Below, one piece after another: positions 26,132 through 35,840 of a stretch of 64,000 nt of DNA. The notes under the pieces are model-generated. The model saw only the letters and a list, made by a program, of their open reading frames with translations, did no database searches and was not told where the DNA came from. A program made the translations under genes and the position numbers. The stretch lies in NCBI GenBank assembly GCA_965214955.1, contig CBDCCU010000001.1:186001-250000 (forward strand), given 5' to 3'. Origin of the DNA: Aliikangiella sp965214955. GTDB taxonomy: Bacteria; Pseudomonadota; Gammaproteobacteria; Enterobacterales; Kangiellaceae. Within the stretch, counting starts at the first letter, position 1. The number at the start of each line of letters is the position of its first letter.

Positions 26132-27781
26132 ATGTATCTAGATCATTTTTCGCTTAAAGAAAAAGCTTTCTCAATTTCGCCTGATCCGCGCTTTTTGTTT
26201 ATGAGTAATCGTTACCGCGAAGCACTCACTCATTTAACCTATGGCGTACAAGACGGTGGTAGCTTTGTGTTACTAACGGGTGAGGTGGGCACAGGCAAAA
26301 CTACGGTTTGTCGTTGTTTATTACAGCAGCTACCTGAAAATACTCGTTTAGCTTTTGTGTTAAACCCAAAACTTAATAGCGTGGAGTTATTGGCAACCAT
26401 TTGTGATGAGCTAAAAGTTGAATACCCTGAAAACTGCCAAAGCTTAAAGATACTTACCGACAAGTTAACTGAGTATTTATTAGAATGTTATCAACAAGGT
26501 TTAACTGTTGTTGTGATGATTGACGAAGCACAAAACCTAGCCACCGAAGTATTAGAGCAAGTACGACTACTCACTAATTTAGAAACTAATCAGAAAAAAT
26601 TACTGCAAGTAATTTTGGTAGGGCAACCAGAACTACAAGAAAAGCTGGCGCAAAGAGAGCTAAGACAATTAGCTCAGCGTATTACTGCACGCTATCATTT
26701 AAGACCGCTAAATTTAAAAGAAACTATGGCCTATGTGTTGCACCGAACGCGAATTGCAGGAGCAAGAAAAAGTTTGTTTTCTCGCTTGGCTATTGAATAT
26801 TTGCACCAAAAGTCACAAGGCATACCAAGGTTGGTTAATACTATTTGCGACAGGGCGCTTTTAGCGGCAGCAACTCATAATCAAAAGAGAGTAGATAAAA
26901 AACTAATGCGACTGGCTGCAAGTGAAGTGCTAGGTGATGCTTTTGTGCAGCAAACTAAAAATAATAAAAAGCAGGCGAGTTTACCTTTATGGACAAAACA
27001 GCTAGCGGGTTTTGTTGGATTAATTATTGTTGTGCTGGCGGCTTATTGGTTTGGTAAGCAAGGTAATGAAACTAATCATTTAAATCAATCAAATGAGTTG
27101 CCACAAGCGGCAGTTAAACAAGAACCAAGCGCTCAACTAAAAGCTGATATTAATCAAACTGCTAGCACGTCATTAGTTGAACAAATTATTAGCGATCAAA
27201 TGTGGGATAGCAGTGGCAGATTATCGTTTAAAACCTTGCTCGATTTTTGGCAAGTTGATTATTCTCCAATTACTCATGGTGACGCTTGTGAATTTGCTAA
27301 AGGTTATGGGCTTATTTGTTATCAAGCTAAGGGTAATTGGCAACAATTAAGAGATTATAATCGTCCTGCTATTATAAAGTTTTCAGCAGGGCTGCAAGGT
27401 GAATTTTGGGGTGTTTTAAAATCATTGTCTGGCACTAAAGCAACCTTGCAGGTAGGTAACAACATTAGCGAAATAAGTTTAGGCTCGTTATCAACTATTT
27501 GGACCGGTGACTATCAATTATTGTGGTTATCACCTGAAGGTTTTGCAGACAATATTAAGCAAGGTGATACTGGTGAGGTAGTTACTTGGCTTTCAGAAAG
27601 TTTAAACCGGGCACAAGGGAGCGAGTTGCCAGTTAAAAGTCATTTTGATGCAGATTTATTGCAGCAATTAAAAGGCTACCAACAAAAAAAAGGTATTAAC
27701 GCTGATGGTATTGCTGGCATGCAAACAATTTTGCAATTAAATAGCGAGCTGATGTCTGGCATACCTTTGTTAACACTTTAA
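26132..27781 (+). CDS. gspA: ExeA/GspA-like AAA ATPase with peptidoglycan-binding domain
   Basis: The 549-residue protein has an AAA domain at about residues 1-270 (Walker A TGEVGTGKTTVCR, Walker B VVMIDEAQN, sensor VILVGQPEL), one transmembrane helix at about residues 288-308, a periplasmic domain, and a C-terminal PG_binding_1 repeat (GYQQKKGINADGIAGMQTIL). ExeA/GspA works with ExeB/GspB to let the type II secretin pass and assemble in peptidoglycan. The GspB-like gene follows after 18 bases. No other type II secretion genes are in the window. Confidence 0.85.
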   Translation: MYLDHFSLKEKAFSISPDPRFLFMSNRYREALTHLTYGVQDGGSFVLLTGEVGTGKTTVCRCLLQQLPENTRLAFVLNPKLNSVELLATICDELKVEYPENCQSLKILTDKLTEYLLECYQQGLTVVVMIDEAQNLATEVLEQVRLLTNLETNQKKLLQVILVGQPELQEKLAQRELRQLAQRITARYHLRPLNLKETMAYVLHRTRIAGARKSLFSRLAIEYLHQKSQGIPRLVNTICDRALLAAATHNQKRVDKKLMRLAASEVLGDAFVQQTKNNKKQASLPLWTKQLAGFVGLIIVVLAAYWFGKQGNETNHLNQSNELPQAAVKQEPSAQLKADINQTASTSLVEQIISDQMWDSSGRLSFKTLLDFWQVDYSPITHGDACEFAKGYGLICYQAKGNWQQLRDYNRPAIIKFSAGLQGEFWGVLKSLSGTKATLQVGNNISEISLGSLSTIWTGDYQLLWLSPEGFADNIKQGDTGEVVTWLSESLNRAQGSELPVKSHFDADLLQQLKGYQQKKGINADGIAGMQTILQLNSELMSGIPLLTL

Positions 27782-27799
27782 AGTTTTTGAGAATTTTTA

Positions 27800-28522
27800 A
27801 TGTCAATTTTATTAGACTCATTGCAACAAAATAAACAAGAAAATGAACCTGAATTGCCCAATATTCATGCATCGCATTTTGATGATGAAATGCTGAGTGA
27901 TGAATGGCTGCTAAAAAAAATTAAAATTTGGAAAGGAATTTCTTTCACTTTAGCTCTTATCGTTATTGCTAGTTGGTCTTATTTTTTATTGAGCAAAAAA
28001 GCTGATGACCTAGCGCAAGCACAAACACAAGCACAAATAGTTGCAGAGAATTTACAGGCAAAACAGCCAAAAGAAAACAATAATCAACAGCCTGCTCAAA
28101 AACAACAAAAAACACAAGAATCTGTTTTATTCAATGAGGGCAAAACGGTTGAGCCTGAAGAAGTTATTAATATAAAAAATAATACTGAACAAACTGAGTA
28201 TCAATCAAAAAAGCGTGAAAATATTGTTGCTAAAAATAAAGTTGAAAAAAATGAAAACACCGTTAAGCAAGTTGCTGTGAGAGATCCTAAGGCGGCTATT
28301 TTAGTGACTGAATTGCCCGCAAATTTGCAAAATGACTTTCCTTCAATTGAGCTAGGCTCTTATGTGGTTGCCGATGCGCCACAAGACAGTTTTGTGATAT
28401 TAGATGGTAGCTTTTATAAAATTAACCAAGTGATTGCGCCTAGTTTAATTTTAAGAGGGATCACTAAAGATCATATTGTGGTTGAGTTTAAAAATTATTG
28501 GGTGAAATTGCCTCATAACTAA
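27800..28522 (+). CDS. gspB: GspB/ExeB-like general secretion protein
   Basis: The 240-residue protein has a short cytoplasmic N-terminus (SILLDSLQQNKQENEPELP), one transmembrane helix at about residues 46-67 (GISFTLALIVIASWSYFLLS), a long Gln/Lys/Glu linker, and a C-terminal GspB domain (SFVILDGSFYKINQVIAPSL). The N-terminal pattern and position after gspA identify it. It should act with GspA as the scaffold for secretin assembly. The next gene encodes PBP1B, 26 bases downstream. Confidence 0.8.
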   Translation: MSILLDSLQQNKQENEPELPNIHASHFDDEMLSDEWLLKKIKIWKGISFTLALIVIASWSYFLLSKKADDLAQAQTQAQIVAENLQAKQPKENNNQQPAQKQQKTQESVLFNEGKTVEPEEVINIKNNTEQTEYQSKKRENIVAKNKVEKNENTVKQVAVRDPKAAILVTELPANLQNDFPSIELGSYVVADAPQDSFVILDGSFYKINQVIAPSLILRGITKDHIVVEFKNYWVKLPHN

Positions 28523-28548
28523 TCGGTTTGAAGTAGAACGAGTATAAA

Positions 28549-30780
28549 ATGAAATTGATTGAGTTGTGGAAAAAGTGTCGCTCTTTTATTTTGCGACTTG
28601 CCCTTATTGTATTTTTTTTATTGCTTTTTTTAACCATTTATTTAGATAGCTTGGTTCGTGATGAATTTAAACAACAAGCTTGGAGTATTCCTGCCAAAGT
28701 TTATGCCCGTCCTTTATCATTTAATTTACATGCCGATCTTTCGCTTAACGATTTAATCGCAGAGCTAAATTTGCTGGGTTACCGCAAAAAAATAAAAGCA
28801 GTAAACCAAGGTGAATATGAACAGTACGCAAATACTTTAGTGATTTACACGCGTAAGTTTCAGTTTTGGGATGGCTTTCAAGATGCGCAAGTATTAGAAG
28901 TAACAATTAGCAATGATAAAGTGACTGGGCTTAAAGATTTTACAACGGGTAAAAGTGTCAATTTTTTACGCCTCGATCCATTATCTTTGGGGAGTATTCA
29001 AGCGGGTAAAAATGAAGATCGACAGTTAATTACTTTAGAAAGTTTGCCTGATTATTTTATTCCCACGTTGCTTAATACTGAAGATCGTGACTTTTATGAT
29101 CATTGGGGCGTATCAATTAAAGGCATTGCGAGAGCCGCATGGACCAATATTAGTGCAGGACAAATTAGACAAGGTGGTAGTACCTTAACTCAGCAGTTAA
29201 TGAAAAGTCATTTTTTAACTCGCGAGAGAAGCTTGTGGCGAAAAAGTAAAGAAGCTTTAATGGCGTTAATTATGGAATACCATTACAGCAAGCAAACGAT
29301 ATTAGAGTCTTATGTTAATGAAGTGTTTTTAGGCCAAGATGGACAAACCGCCATTCATGGATTTGCTAGAGCAAGCCAATATTATTTTGACCGTCCTATC
29401 GAAAAACTTAATTTAAGCCAAATTGCACTGTTAGTGGGAATGGTGAAAGGTCCGTCGGTTTATAATCCTAGGCGTAATCCCAAAAATGCTAAGGCTAGAA
29501 GAGATGTTGTATTAAAGCAAATGCTCAGCTCTGGTTTAGTAACACAAGAAGATTACCAAAGCGCTAAGTCTAAAAATTTACAAGTGGTAGCTAAACCGAA
29601 AAAACGGACTAGCAAAGTACCTGCATTTATGTCGTTTATTAAACGAGAGTTAATTAGTGAATATTCTCAGACCGATCTTACAAGTAAAGGACTAAAGCTT
29701 TTTACTACTTTAAACCCTTTAACGCAGCAACGCGCCGAAAATGCATTATCAACAAGGGTAAAACAGTTACAAACCTCAATTGTTCACCAGCAACAATTAC
29801 AAGGTGCGCTGATTGTGAGTGATATTTCCAGTGGTGATATTGTTGCTATGGTTGGTGATAAAAATCCTAATTATGTCGGGTTTAATCGTGCGTTAGATGC
29901 TTATAGGCAAACTGGCTCGGTGATAAAACCTTTTGTTTACTTAACCGCACTGGATAAACCTAATCAGTTCAATTTGCTCACTCAACTTGATGATAGCCGT
30001 TTTTCATTAAAAGGAGATGATGGTAGCTTATGGACACCAAAAAATTATGATGGCAAAGAAAATGGCAAGGTAACTTTGCAACAAGGATTGGTTGAATCAT
30101 TAAATTTAGCCACAGCCAAATTAGCTCTTTTAGTTGGTATTGATAATGTTGTTGATACCATTGAAGCTGCTGGTTTTGAGCGAGAATTACCCGCTTATCC
30201 ATCGTTAGCATTAGGCGCGATAGAAATGTCGCCTATAGAGGTTTTAAGGCTTTATCAAACCCTTGCTAATGATGGTGTAGGGGTGAAAAGTTCTGGGTTA
30301 ATTGCAGTGCTTGATCATTCTGGAAAATTACTGCAACGATATCCTCGTAAAGCCGAATCAAGATTAACCGCAGAGGCGAGCTTTTTGGTGAAGTATTTAT
30401 TGCATCAAGTAACCCAAAAAGGTACTGCAAAAACTTTATCTTGGGCGCTTCCTAATACTCAAGTGGCGGGTAAAACAGGCACAACCAACGACTTAAGAGA
30501 TAGCTGGTTTGCTGGTTTTGGCGGTAAGCATTTAGGAGTTGTATGGATTGGTGATGATAATAATCAGCCTACCAATCTTACAGGAGCAACTGGGGCGCTA
30601 TTGGTGTGGAAAGATCTATTTAAACAGATTAATGAGCCAAGTTTATCGCTAGATGCACCCGAGAATATTGGCTGGGGAAGAGTTTCATCGAGTATTTTAG
30701 ACATTTTTAGTTCGTGCAATGATAAAAATAGCGTGCCTTACGATAAAGAGAATAAACCCGAATATTTAGAGACCTGTTAA
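28549..30780 (+). CDS. mrcB: Penicillin-binding protein 1B (bifunctional)
   Basis: The 743-residue class A PBP has a transmembrane anchor at about residues 14-34, a UB2H-like regulatory domain, a glycosyltransferase domain (EDRDFYDHWG at about residue 178, GGSTLTQQLMK), and a transpeptidase domain with SVIK (Ser near 457), ESLN and KTGTTN (near 642). It polymerises and cross-links peptidoglycan. Clustering behind gspAB suggests coupling of cell-wall synthesis to secretin insertion, which is inference. Confidence 0.93.
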   Translation: MKLIELWKKCRSFILRLALIVFFLLLFLTIYLDSLVRDEFKQQAWSIPAKVYARPLSFNLHADLSLNDLIAELNLLGYRKKIKAVNQGEYEQYANTLVIYTRKFQFWDGFQDAQVLEVTISNDKVTGLKDFTTGKSVNFLRLDPLSLGSIQAGKNEDRQLITLESLPDYFIPTLLNTEDRDFYDHWGVSIKGIARAAWTNISAGQIRQGGSTLTQQLMKSHFLTRERSLWRKSKEALMALIMEYHYSKQTILESYVNEVFLGQDGQTAIHGFARASQYYFDRPIEKLNLSQIALLVGMVKGPSVYNPRRNPKNAKARRDVVLKQMLSSGLVTQEDYQSAKSKNLQVVAKPKKRTSKVPAFMSFIKRELISEYSQTDLTSKGLKLFTTLNPLTQQRAENALSTRVKQLQTSIVHQQQLQGALIVSDISSGDIVAMVGDKNPNYVGFNRALDAYRQTGSVIKPFVYLTALDKPNQFNLLTQLDDSRFSLKGDDGSLWTPKNYDGKENGKVTLQQGLVESLNLATAKLALLVGIDNVVDTIEAAGFERELPAYPSLALGAIEMSPIEVLRLYQTLANDGVGVKSSGLIAVLDHSGKLLQRYPRKAESRLTAEASFLVKYLLHQVTQKGTAKTLSWALPNTQVAGKTGTTNDLRDSWFAGFGGKHLGVVWIGDDNNQPTNLTGATGALLVWKDLFKQINEPSLSLDAPENIGWGRVSSSILDIFSSCNDKNSVPYDKENKPEYLETC

Positions 30781-30986
30781 TGGCCATTTTTACTAAGTTT
30801 GGTGAAAATTAATTGATATAAACAAGGTAAAAATTCATTTTTCCATTGTTCTTATCTTGGCTATGTGATATATATCCGCGCCTAAATAAAAACATGCGAT
30901 TTAATTCAGCCTGTTTTTATTAAATGTAAGATAAAGGTTTTTGGAAAAATCTAAATTAATCAAGAAGTTAACTGGCGGAGAAGCAA

Positions 30987-31445
30987 ATGCCAAAGAAAAG
31001 TACAGCAAGTTCAGCTGCAACGGCAACCACGCTTGGTGCACTAGGTATCGCACCCTACAAGGAAAAGCGTGGCGAAGAATATATGAACGACGAACAAGTC
31101 GCGCATTTTCGTGCGATCTTGGAAGCTTGGAAAAAACAATTGATGGAAGAGGTAGATAGAACCGTAACTCACATGAAGGACGAAGCGGCTAATTTCCCTG
31201 ATCCGGTTGATCGTGCCAGCCAAGAAGAAGAATTTAGTTTAGAACTAAGAACTCGAGACAGAGAGCGTAAGTTGTTGAAGAAAATTGGTAAATCCATTGT
31301 TTCAATCGACGAAGAAGATTACGGCTACTGTGAGTCTTGCGGAGTTGAAATTGGTATTCGCCGTTTAGAAGCTAGACCAACTGCGACTTTGTGTATTGAT
31401 TGTAAAACCTTAGATGAAATAAAAGAAAAGCATCTTAACCGATAA
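30987..31445 (+). CDS. dksA: RNA polymerase-binding transcription factor DksA
   Basis: The 152-residue protein has the coiled-coil region with the acidic tip (MKDEAANFPDPVDRASQEEE) and a C4 zinc finger (CESCG at about residue 114 and CIDCK). It binds the RNAP secondary channel and potentiates ppGpp. The ATG at 30987 was chosen over an unrelated upstream frame because MPKKSTASSA fits DksA N-termini. In many genomes gluQRS follows, but here a terminator and a C-protein/nuclease module follow instead. Confidence 0.96.
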   Translation: MPKKSTASSAATATTLGALGIAPYKEKRGEEYMNDEQVAHFRAILEAWKKQLMEEVDRTVTHMKDEAANFPDPVDRASQEEEFSLELRTRDRERKLLKKIGKSIVSIDEEDYGYCESCGVEIGIRRLEARPTATLCIDCKTLDEIKEKHLNR

Positions 31446-31470
31446 AAAGTGATTGAGTTTTGGTTTTACA

Positions 31471-31497
31471 AAAAGCGCCTTTGTTGGCGCTTTTTTT
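31471..31497 (+). terminator. Rho-independent terminator after dksA
   Basis: The stem AAAGCGCC / TTTGTT / GGCGCTTT followed by a run of T closes the dksA transcript 24 bases after its stop. Confidence 0.9.
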
Positions 31498-31517
31498 ATT
31501 CCATCATCTTTAATGTT

Positions 31518-31542
31518 ACTTATAGTCCGTGGACTTAAAGTC
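31518..31542 (+). promoter_or_regulatory. C-box operator (controller-protein binding site)
   Basis: ACTTATAGTC (31518-31527), spacer CGTG, and GACTTAAAGTC (31532-31542) reproduce the two-box pattern of operators bound by restriction-modification C proteins (GACT-N3-AGTC half sites with a GTG-type spacer). A further TAAGTC follows at 31543. The site lies 44 bases before the ATG of the small XRE-family gene, the usual place for autoregulated C-protein promoters. Confidence 0.8.
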
Positions 31543-31586
31543 TAAGTCAGTAGAGCATACTTAAAAAAGTAGCGAAGTGATGCTTT

Positions 31587-31811
31587 ATGGAAGAGAAAAT
31601 ACTTATTGGTTTTGGCTTACATATTAAAAAGCTAAGACATAGCTTAAACCTTTCACAAGAACAATTTGCTGGTAAATCTGGTTTAGATCGTACTTATATC
31701 AGTGGTATTGAAAGAGGTAAAAGAAATGTGAGCTTAGTTAATCTAGTTAAGCTTGCAGCAGCCTTAAATATAAATAAAAAAGAAATACTAGATTTTTCAT
31801 TAGAAGATTAA
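31587..31811 (+). CDS. Controller (C) protein-like XRE family regulator
   Basis: The 74-residue protein is nearly all helix-turn-helix (LSQEQFAGKSGLDRTYISG, residues 22-40, then IERGKRNVSLVNLVKLAAAL). Size and sequence, especially LDRTYISGIERGKRN, match C proteins of type II R-M systems such as C.Esp1396I. Together with the C-box at 31518-31542 it should autoregulate, first activating and then repressing its own promoter to delay the downstream gene. That gene starts 4 bases after its stop. No methyltransferase is adjacent. Confidence 0.85.
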   Translation: MEEKILIGFGLHIKKLRHSLNLSQEQFAGKSGLDRTYISGIERGKRNVSLVNLVKLAAALNINKKEILDFSLED

Positions 31812-31815
31812 TGTT

Positions 31816-33789
31816 ATGAACCGATCTTACTATGAAGCAAGTTTGTATGATTTTTTATCTGAAAGTACAGATTCCATCATTGGAAAAATAACTCAGAAAC
31901 ACCCTTTGAGTATAGAAACACTTCAAACTGGAGCTTGGTTACGCCAAATTGAGATACTACAAAGTGGGCTATGCCTCTTAAAAAGTAATGATAGTATTAG
32001 CTCGCGGATATTTTTTGAGTTTGCTATTCCTCGAATGGGAAAAAGAGCTGATGTTATACTGATTTTTCATGGGCTTATTTTTGTCATTGAATTTAAAGTT
32101 GGCAACAAGGATTATTTAAGTACAGATATTCGTCAAGCTCATGGATATGCCATAGATCTTAAAAATTTTCATGAAGAAAGCCATAACAAATTAATTATTC
32201 CTATTTTGGTGGCTACGAACTCTACTGAAAAGCATACCTGCTTAAATTTTGCAGATGATAATGTTGCTGAGCCATTACTAATAAATGGCAATAATCTTTA
32301 TAGTTTAATTTCCGATCTTAGCTTAAAACTTAACCAGCCAGATATTGACGCTATTAGATGGAGCCGGGGTAATTATAAGCCTACGCCTAATATTATTGAA
32401 GCTGCTCAAGCACTGTATTCAAACCACAAAGTAGAAGATATTTCTCGCTCTGATGCTAGCTCAATAAATATATCTCAAACATCGGAAACAATTTTAAGAA
32501 TTATTCAGCTCTCTAGGCAAAATAGTCAAAAATCAATTTGTTTTGTTACTGGAGTTCCTGGTGCTGGTAAAACGCTAGTGGGATTAAATATTGCCGCTAC
32601 ACACTCAAACCCTAAGGAAGAAGATTATTCTGTTTTTTTAAGTGGTAATGGTCCTCTGGTTGAGGTACTCAGAGAAGCATTAGCTCGTGATGAGGTAAGG
32701 AGAAATCCTGGTTTATCCAAATTAGAGGCACATAGAAAATCTAGTCAATTTATTCAAAATATTCATCATTTTAGAGATGATGGGATCAATAGTGTTATAC
32801 CACCAGTTGAAAATGTTGTTATTTTTGATGAAGCTCAGAGAGCTTGGGATAGGCAAAAAACAAATAAATTTATGCGCCAAAAAAGAGGCTTAAATAATTT
32901 TGATAGCTCTGAGTCGGCATTTTTACTGGAAATTATGGACAGGCATACTGATTGGTGTGTTGTGATTGCTTTAATTGGAAGTGGTCAGGAAATTCACACT
33001 GGTGAAGCTGGTATAAATGAATGGTTTAACTCAATTTTGGATAAATTTTCTCACTGGAAGGTTTATTATTCTAGAGAATTAGAATCTGAACAATATGTTA
33101 ATAGTGGGTTGCCCAAAAAACTCAAAAATATTGACTCAAAATCTGATCCTAATTTGCATTTATCTACTTCTGTTCGCTCTTTTCGCTCCGAAAAATTGTC
33201 AAAAATGATTCATTATTTAGTTGCAGGAAATTATAAAAATTCACGCTTAATTTATGATGAGTTTAAACATTTATACCCCATTGTTGTAACTCGAGATTTA
33301 ACAAAAGCAAAAAGGTGGATATTAGAACATGCTAGAGCTAATGAAACTAAAGGGCTAGTCGCCTCCTCTGGGGCAGTGAGGTTAGCTCCAGAAAGTATTT
33401 TTGTGAAAAATAGATTTCACGCAAAAGAATGGTTTTTGAATGAACAACTTGATGTTCGTTCATGCCATTACTTAGAAGTTGCAGCGACAGAGTTTGATAT
33501 TCAAGGATTAGAGCTAGACTGGTGTTTAGTCGCGTGGGATGCCGATTACCGTTATAACAAATCTATGTTTGAATATTGGAAGTTTATTGGTACAAAATGG
33601 AAGCGTAGATTAAAAGAAAATGAGCAAAGGTATTTAGAAAATTCATATAGAGTATTATTGACCAGGGCTCGGCAAGGTATGGCTATTTATATACCGGAAG
33701 GATCTCAAAATGATTCTACGCGTCTTTCTGATTTTTATGATTCTACGTATCAGTTTTTAATTAGTTGTGGAATAAAAAAGCTACACTAA
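31816..33789 (+). CDS. PD-(D/E)XK nuclease-DUF2075 helicase-like protein, candidate defence effector
   Basis: The 657-residue protein has an N-terminal region resembling a PD-(D/E)XK nuclease core: RADVILIF with D79, and FVIEFKVG with E92 and K94. A P-loop ATPase of DUF2075 (SF1 helicase-like) type follows, with Walker A GVPGAGKT at 246-253, Walker B VVIFDEAQ at 334-341, an arginine-rich HLSTSVRSFRSEKLS segment, and C-terminal RVLLTRARQGMAIYIPEG. It is probably a DNA or RNA processing enzyme, restricting foreign DNA or cleaving on sensing. It forms a two-gene operon with the C-protein gene, and its 3' end overlaps the convergent EAL gene by nine bases. Target and trigger are unknown. Confidence 0.75.
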   Translation: MNRSYYEASLYDFLSESTDSIIGKITQKHPLSIETLQTGAWLRQIEILQSGLCLLKSNDSISSRIFFEFAIPRMGKRADVILIFHGLIFVIEFKVGNKDYLSTDIRQAHGYAIDLKNFHEESHNKLIIPILVATNSTEKHTCLNFADDNVAEPLLINGNNLYSLISDLSLKLNQPDIDAIRWSRGNYKPTPNIIEAAQALYSNHKVEDISRSDASSINISQTSETILRIIQLSRQNSQKSICFVTGVPGAGKTLVGLNIAATHSNPKEEDYSVFLSGNGPLVEVLREALARDEVRRNPGLSKLEAHRKSSQFIQNIHHFRDDGINSVIPPVENVVIFDEAQRAWDRQKTNKFMRQKRGLNNFDSSESAFLLEIMDRHTDWCVVIALIGSGQEIHTGEAGINEWFNSILDKFSHWKVYYSRELESEQYVNSGLPKKLKNIDSKSDPNLHLSTSVRSFRSEKLSKMIHYLVAGNYKNSRLIYDEFKHLYPIVVTRDLTKAKRWILEHARANETKGLVASSGAVRLAPESIFVKNRFHAKEWFLNEQLDVRSCHYLEVAATEFDIQGLELDWCLVAWDADYRYNKSMFEYWKFIGTKWKRRLKENEQRYLENSYRVLLTRARQGMAIYIPEGSQNDSTRLSDFYDSTYQFLISCGIKKLH

Positions 33790-35596
33790 CAGCTCTGGCT
33801 TATGAATATAATACCCCTGCAACCAATCGACATTAAGTGCACTGAGTTTTTCGGCAATAGCTCTATTTTCTACGTATTCAGCCACAACAGTCATATTAAG
33901 CAGGTGGGCAACTTCAACTAACGAACCTACCAGTTTTTGATCGACAATTTCATCACATATCGAGCGAATAAAAATGCCATCAATTTTTAACACGTCAAAT
34001 GACACGGTTTTTAAATAGGCATAAGAGGCTTGTCCTGTGCCAAAATCGTCTAGGGCAACCTGACATTGGGTTTCTGATTTGATTAAATCAATAAAGTTTT
34101 GGGTTGATCTTAAATCGTGCAATGCCGATGATTCGGTTACTTCTAAACAAAGCTGGCTACCGTCGAGCCCATAATTTTTAATACAGGCAATCACATTTTT
34201 TAAATGATCGCGGTGAGTGATGGTTTCACCAGATAAGTTCACGCTTAACCTTTCAAAGGGGGACTGTTGCTCAGCTAAATATTTACAAGTGTTTTCTAAA
34301 ACCCAAAAGTCAACTTTGTTGATCAAGTGAAACTTTTCAGCAACATCTATAAAATGGCTAGGATAAATTAATCTACCTTTATCTTTGTCTTGCATTCTTA
34401 CCAACACTTCAGCTTTGGGTTTTATATTGGCTGACGCATGAGCAATTTTTTGAAAATGAAGCTCAAATTGGTCATTTTTAATGGCATGATTGATTTGCGG
34501 TATCCACTGTAACTCAAATTTACTGTCATCTATTCCCGATTCACTAGGGTTATACAGCTTAATGTTATTGCCGCCTTTAAGTTTTAATTCAAAAATTAGT
34601 GTGTCTGCCGTTGATAGCATTTGGCTTGAAGATAACCAGCTATCTGCAAAGTCGAGTAGAGCGCCCGATAATGAAAATATAAAAGCTTGCTCTTGCCAAA
34701 TAAATTCGTGTGATTTTATTCTGTGGGCGATGCTTTCAGATTTTCGCTTTGCCGACTCAACAGAGCTTTCATTAAAAACTAGCGCAAACTCATCACCGCC
34801 TAAGCGAGAAACAATGGTGTTATCTTCGCTAAATGAAATGAGTAGCTCTGCAATTTGTCTGAGTAATTCGTCTCCAGCAAAGTGACCAAAATGTTCGTTA
34901 ACTACTTTAAATTGATCTAAATCGATATAAAGTAAAAATGGGCGTTTGTTGTTTTTGTTTATAGGAACCGACAAGTTTTGAATCGATATGCTGTTCTAGC
35001 TTGGGGCGATTATAGAGTCGGGTTAAAAAGTCGTGAGTAGCTATATAACGAAGGCGATCTTCAAGAAAACGCCGTTCGTTGACTTCTTCGCGTAAAGCAT
35101 AATTAGCTTGCGATAATTCTTTTGTTCTTTTATCTACCTTAAATTCTAGCGTTTTAGACCATTCATTTAATTGCTCATTAGCATCTTGTAACTGAATTGC
35201 ATTTTGCTGTAGCGCTAAAGCATTTTGTGCTGCCTTTATGTGAAATTTTATGCGTGGTAAATGTTTGCGGGCATCAAAAGGTTTTTCAATAAAGTCATTG
35301 GCGCCAGCATTAAAGGCTCGCTCTATATCTTCGGCTGAGGAAGTTGTGATTAAAATGGGAACGTGTTTATAGCTAGCGTTTGCCCGCAATTGTTCAGTTA
35401 GTTCAATTCCCGTTAGGTTGGGCATATAAATATCTAAGATAATGAGTGCTGGTGTTTGCTCGGGTAATTGTTCTAAAAATTTATCTGCGCCGCGATAAGT
35501 TGAGGTGCTGTAGTCCAGCTCTTCTAAAACACTGCGAGTAAGCTCCAGTGTCATAGAGTCATCGTCAATAATGGTAATGTGTTGTTTTGCATCCAT
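33781..35596 (-). pseudogene. REC-GGDEF-EAL response regulator, frameshifted
   Basis: Two overlapping reverse frames (35596-34907 and 34974-33781) together make one protein of about 600 residues. It has a receiver domain (IIDDDSM, phospho-Asp in LDIYMPN, Lys in FIEKPF), a coiled coil, a GGDEF domain (SRLGGDEFALVF) split at its start by the shift (HDFLTRLYNRPKL in frame one, LLYIDLDQFK in frame two), and an EAL domain in which the signature reads EVL (AEVLVRM) but DDFGTGQASYAYL is kept. One extra base between 34930 and 34970 would explain the break. It would make or degrade c-di-GMP in answer to a histidine kinase. Sequencing error is as likely as real decay. Confidence 0.8.
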
Positions 35597-35761
35597 GATA
35601 TTAAACCAAAAATTTTGCTAATTGCTTGATGTTAATTTCGCTAGTCGATCATTGATTTAAGTATAGCGGGTTCAAAGCAATAATTGTGACACAGCTCTAT
35701 CAATATAGACTAGATTGCAGGTTACTGGGGGATTTATACGGGGATATATTAAAAGAATGTG

Positions 35762-35813
35762 CACCCGTTCTCCTTCAAGATCTTGAAATAAGAACCTTGA
35801 AATAGAGCGGATG
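35762..35813. repeat. Partial copy of the long palindromic repeat
   Basis: CACCCGTTCTCCTTCAAGAT at 35762 matches the left terminus of the family. It is followed by a diverged short inverted tail (CTTGAAATAGAGCGG at about 35797). It lies between the response-regulator gene and pyrC. Confidence 0.6.
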
Positions 35814-35840
35814 TTTTGATGAATTAATTTATAACGGTAA

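Noticed and set aside
31587..33789. Ordinary type II restriction-modification system
   Set aside because: The C protein and C-boxes are there, but no methyltransferase motifs occur in either gene or in the adjacent 3 kb on each side.
34907..34974. Programmed ribosomal frameshift in the REC-GGDEF-EAL gene
   Set aside because: No slippery heptamer with a downstream structure is evident, and the neighbouring genes pyrC, ygiQ and nirS show the same kind of break, so error or mutation is the simpler explanation.
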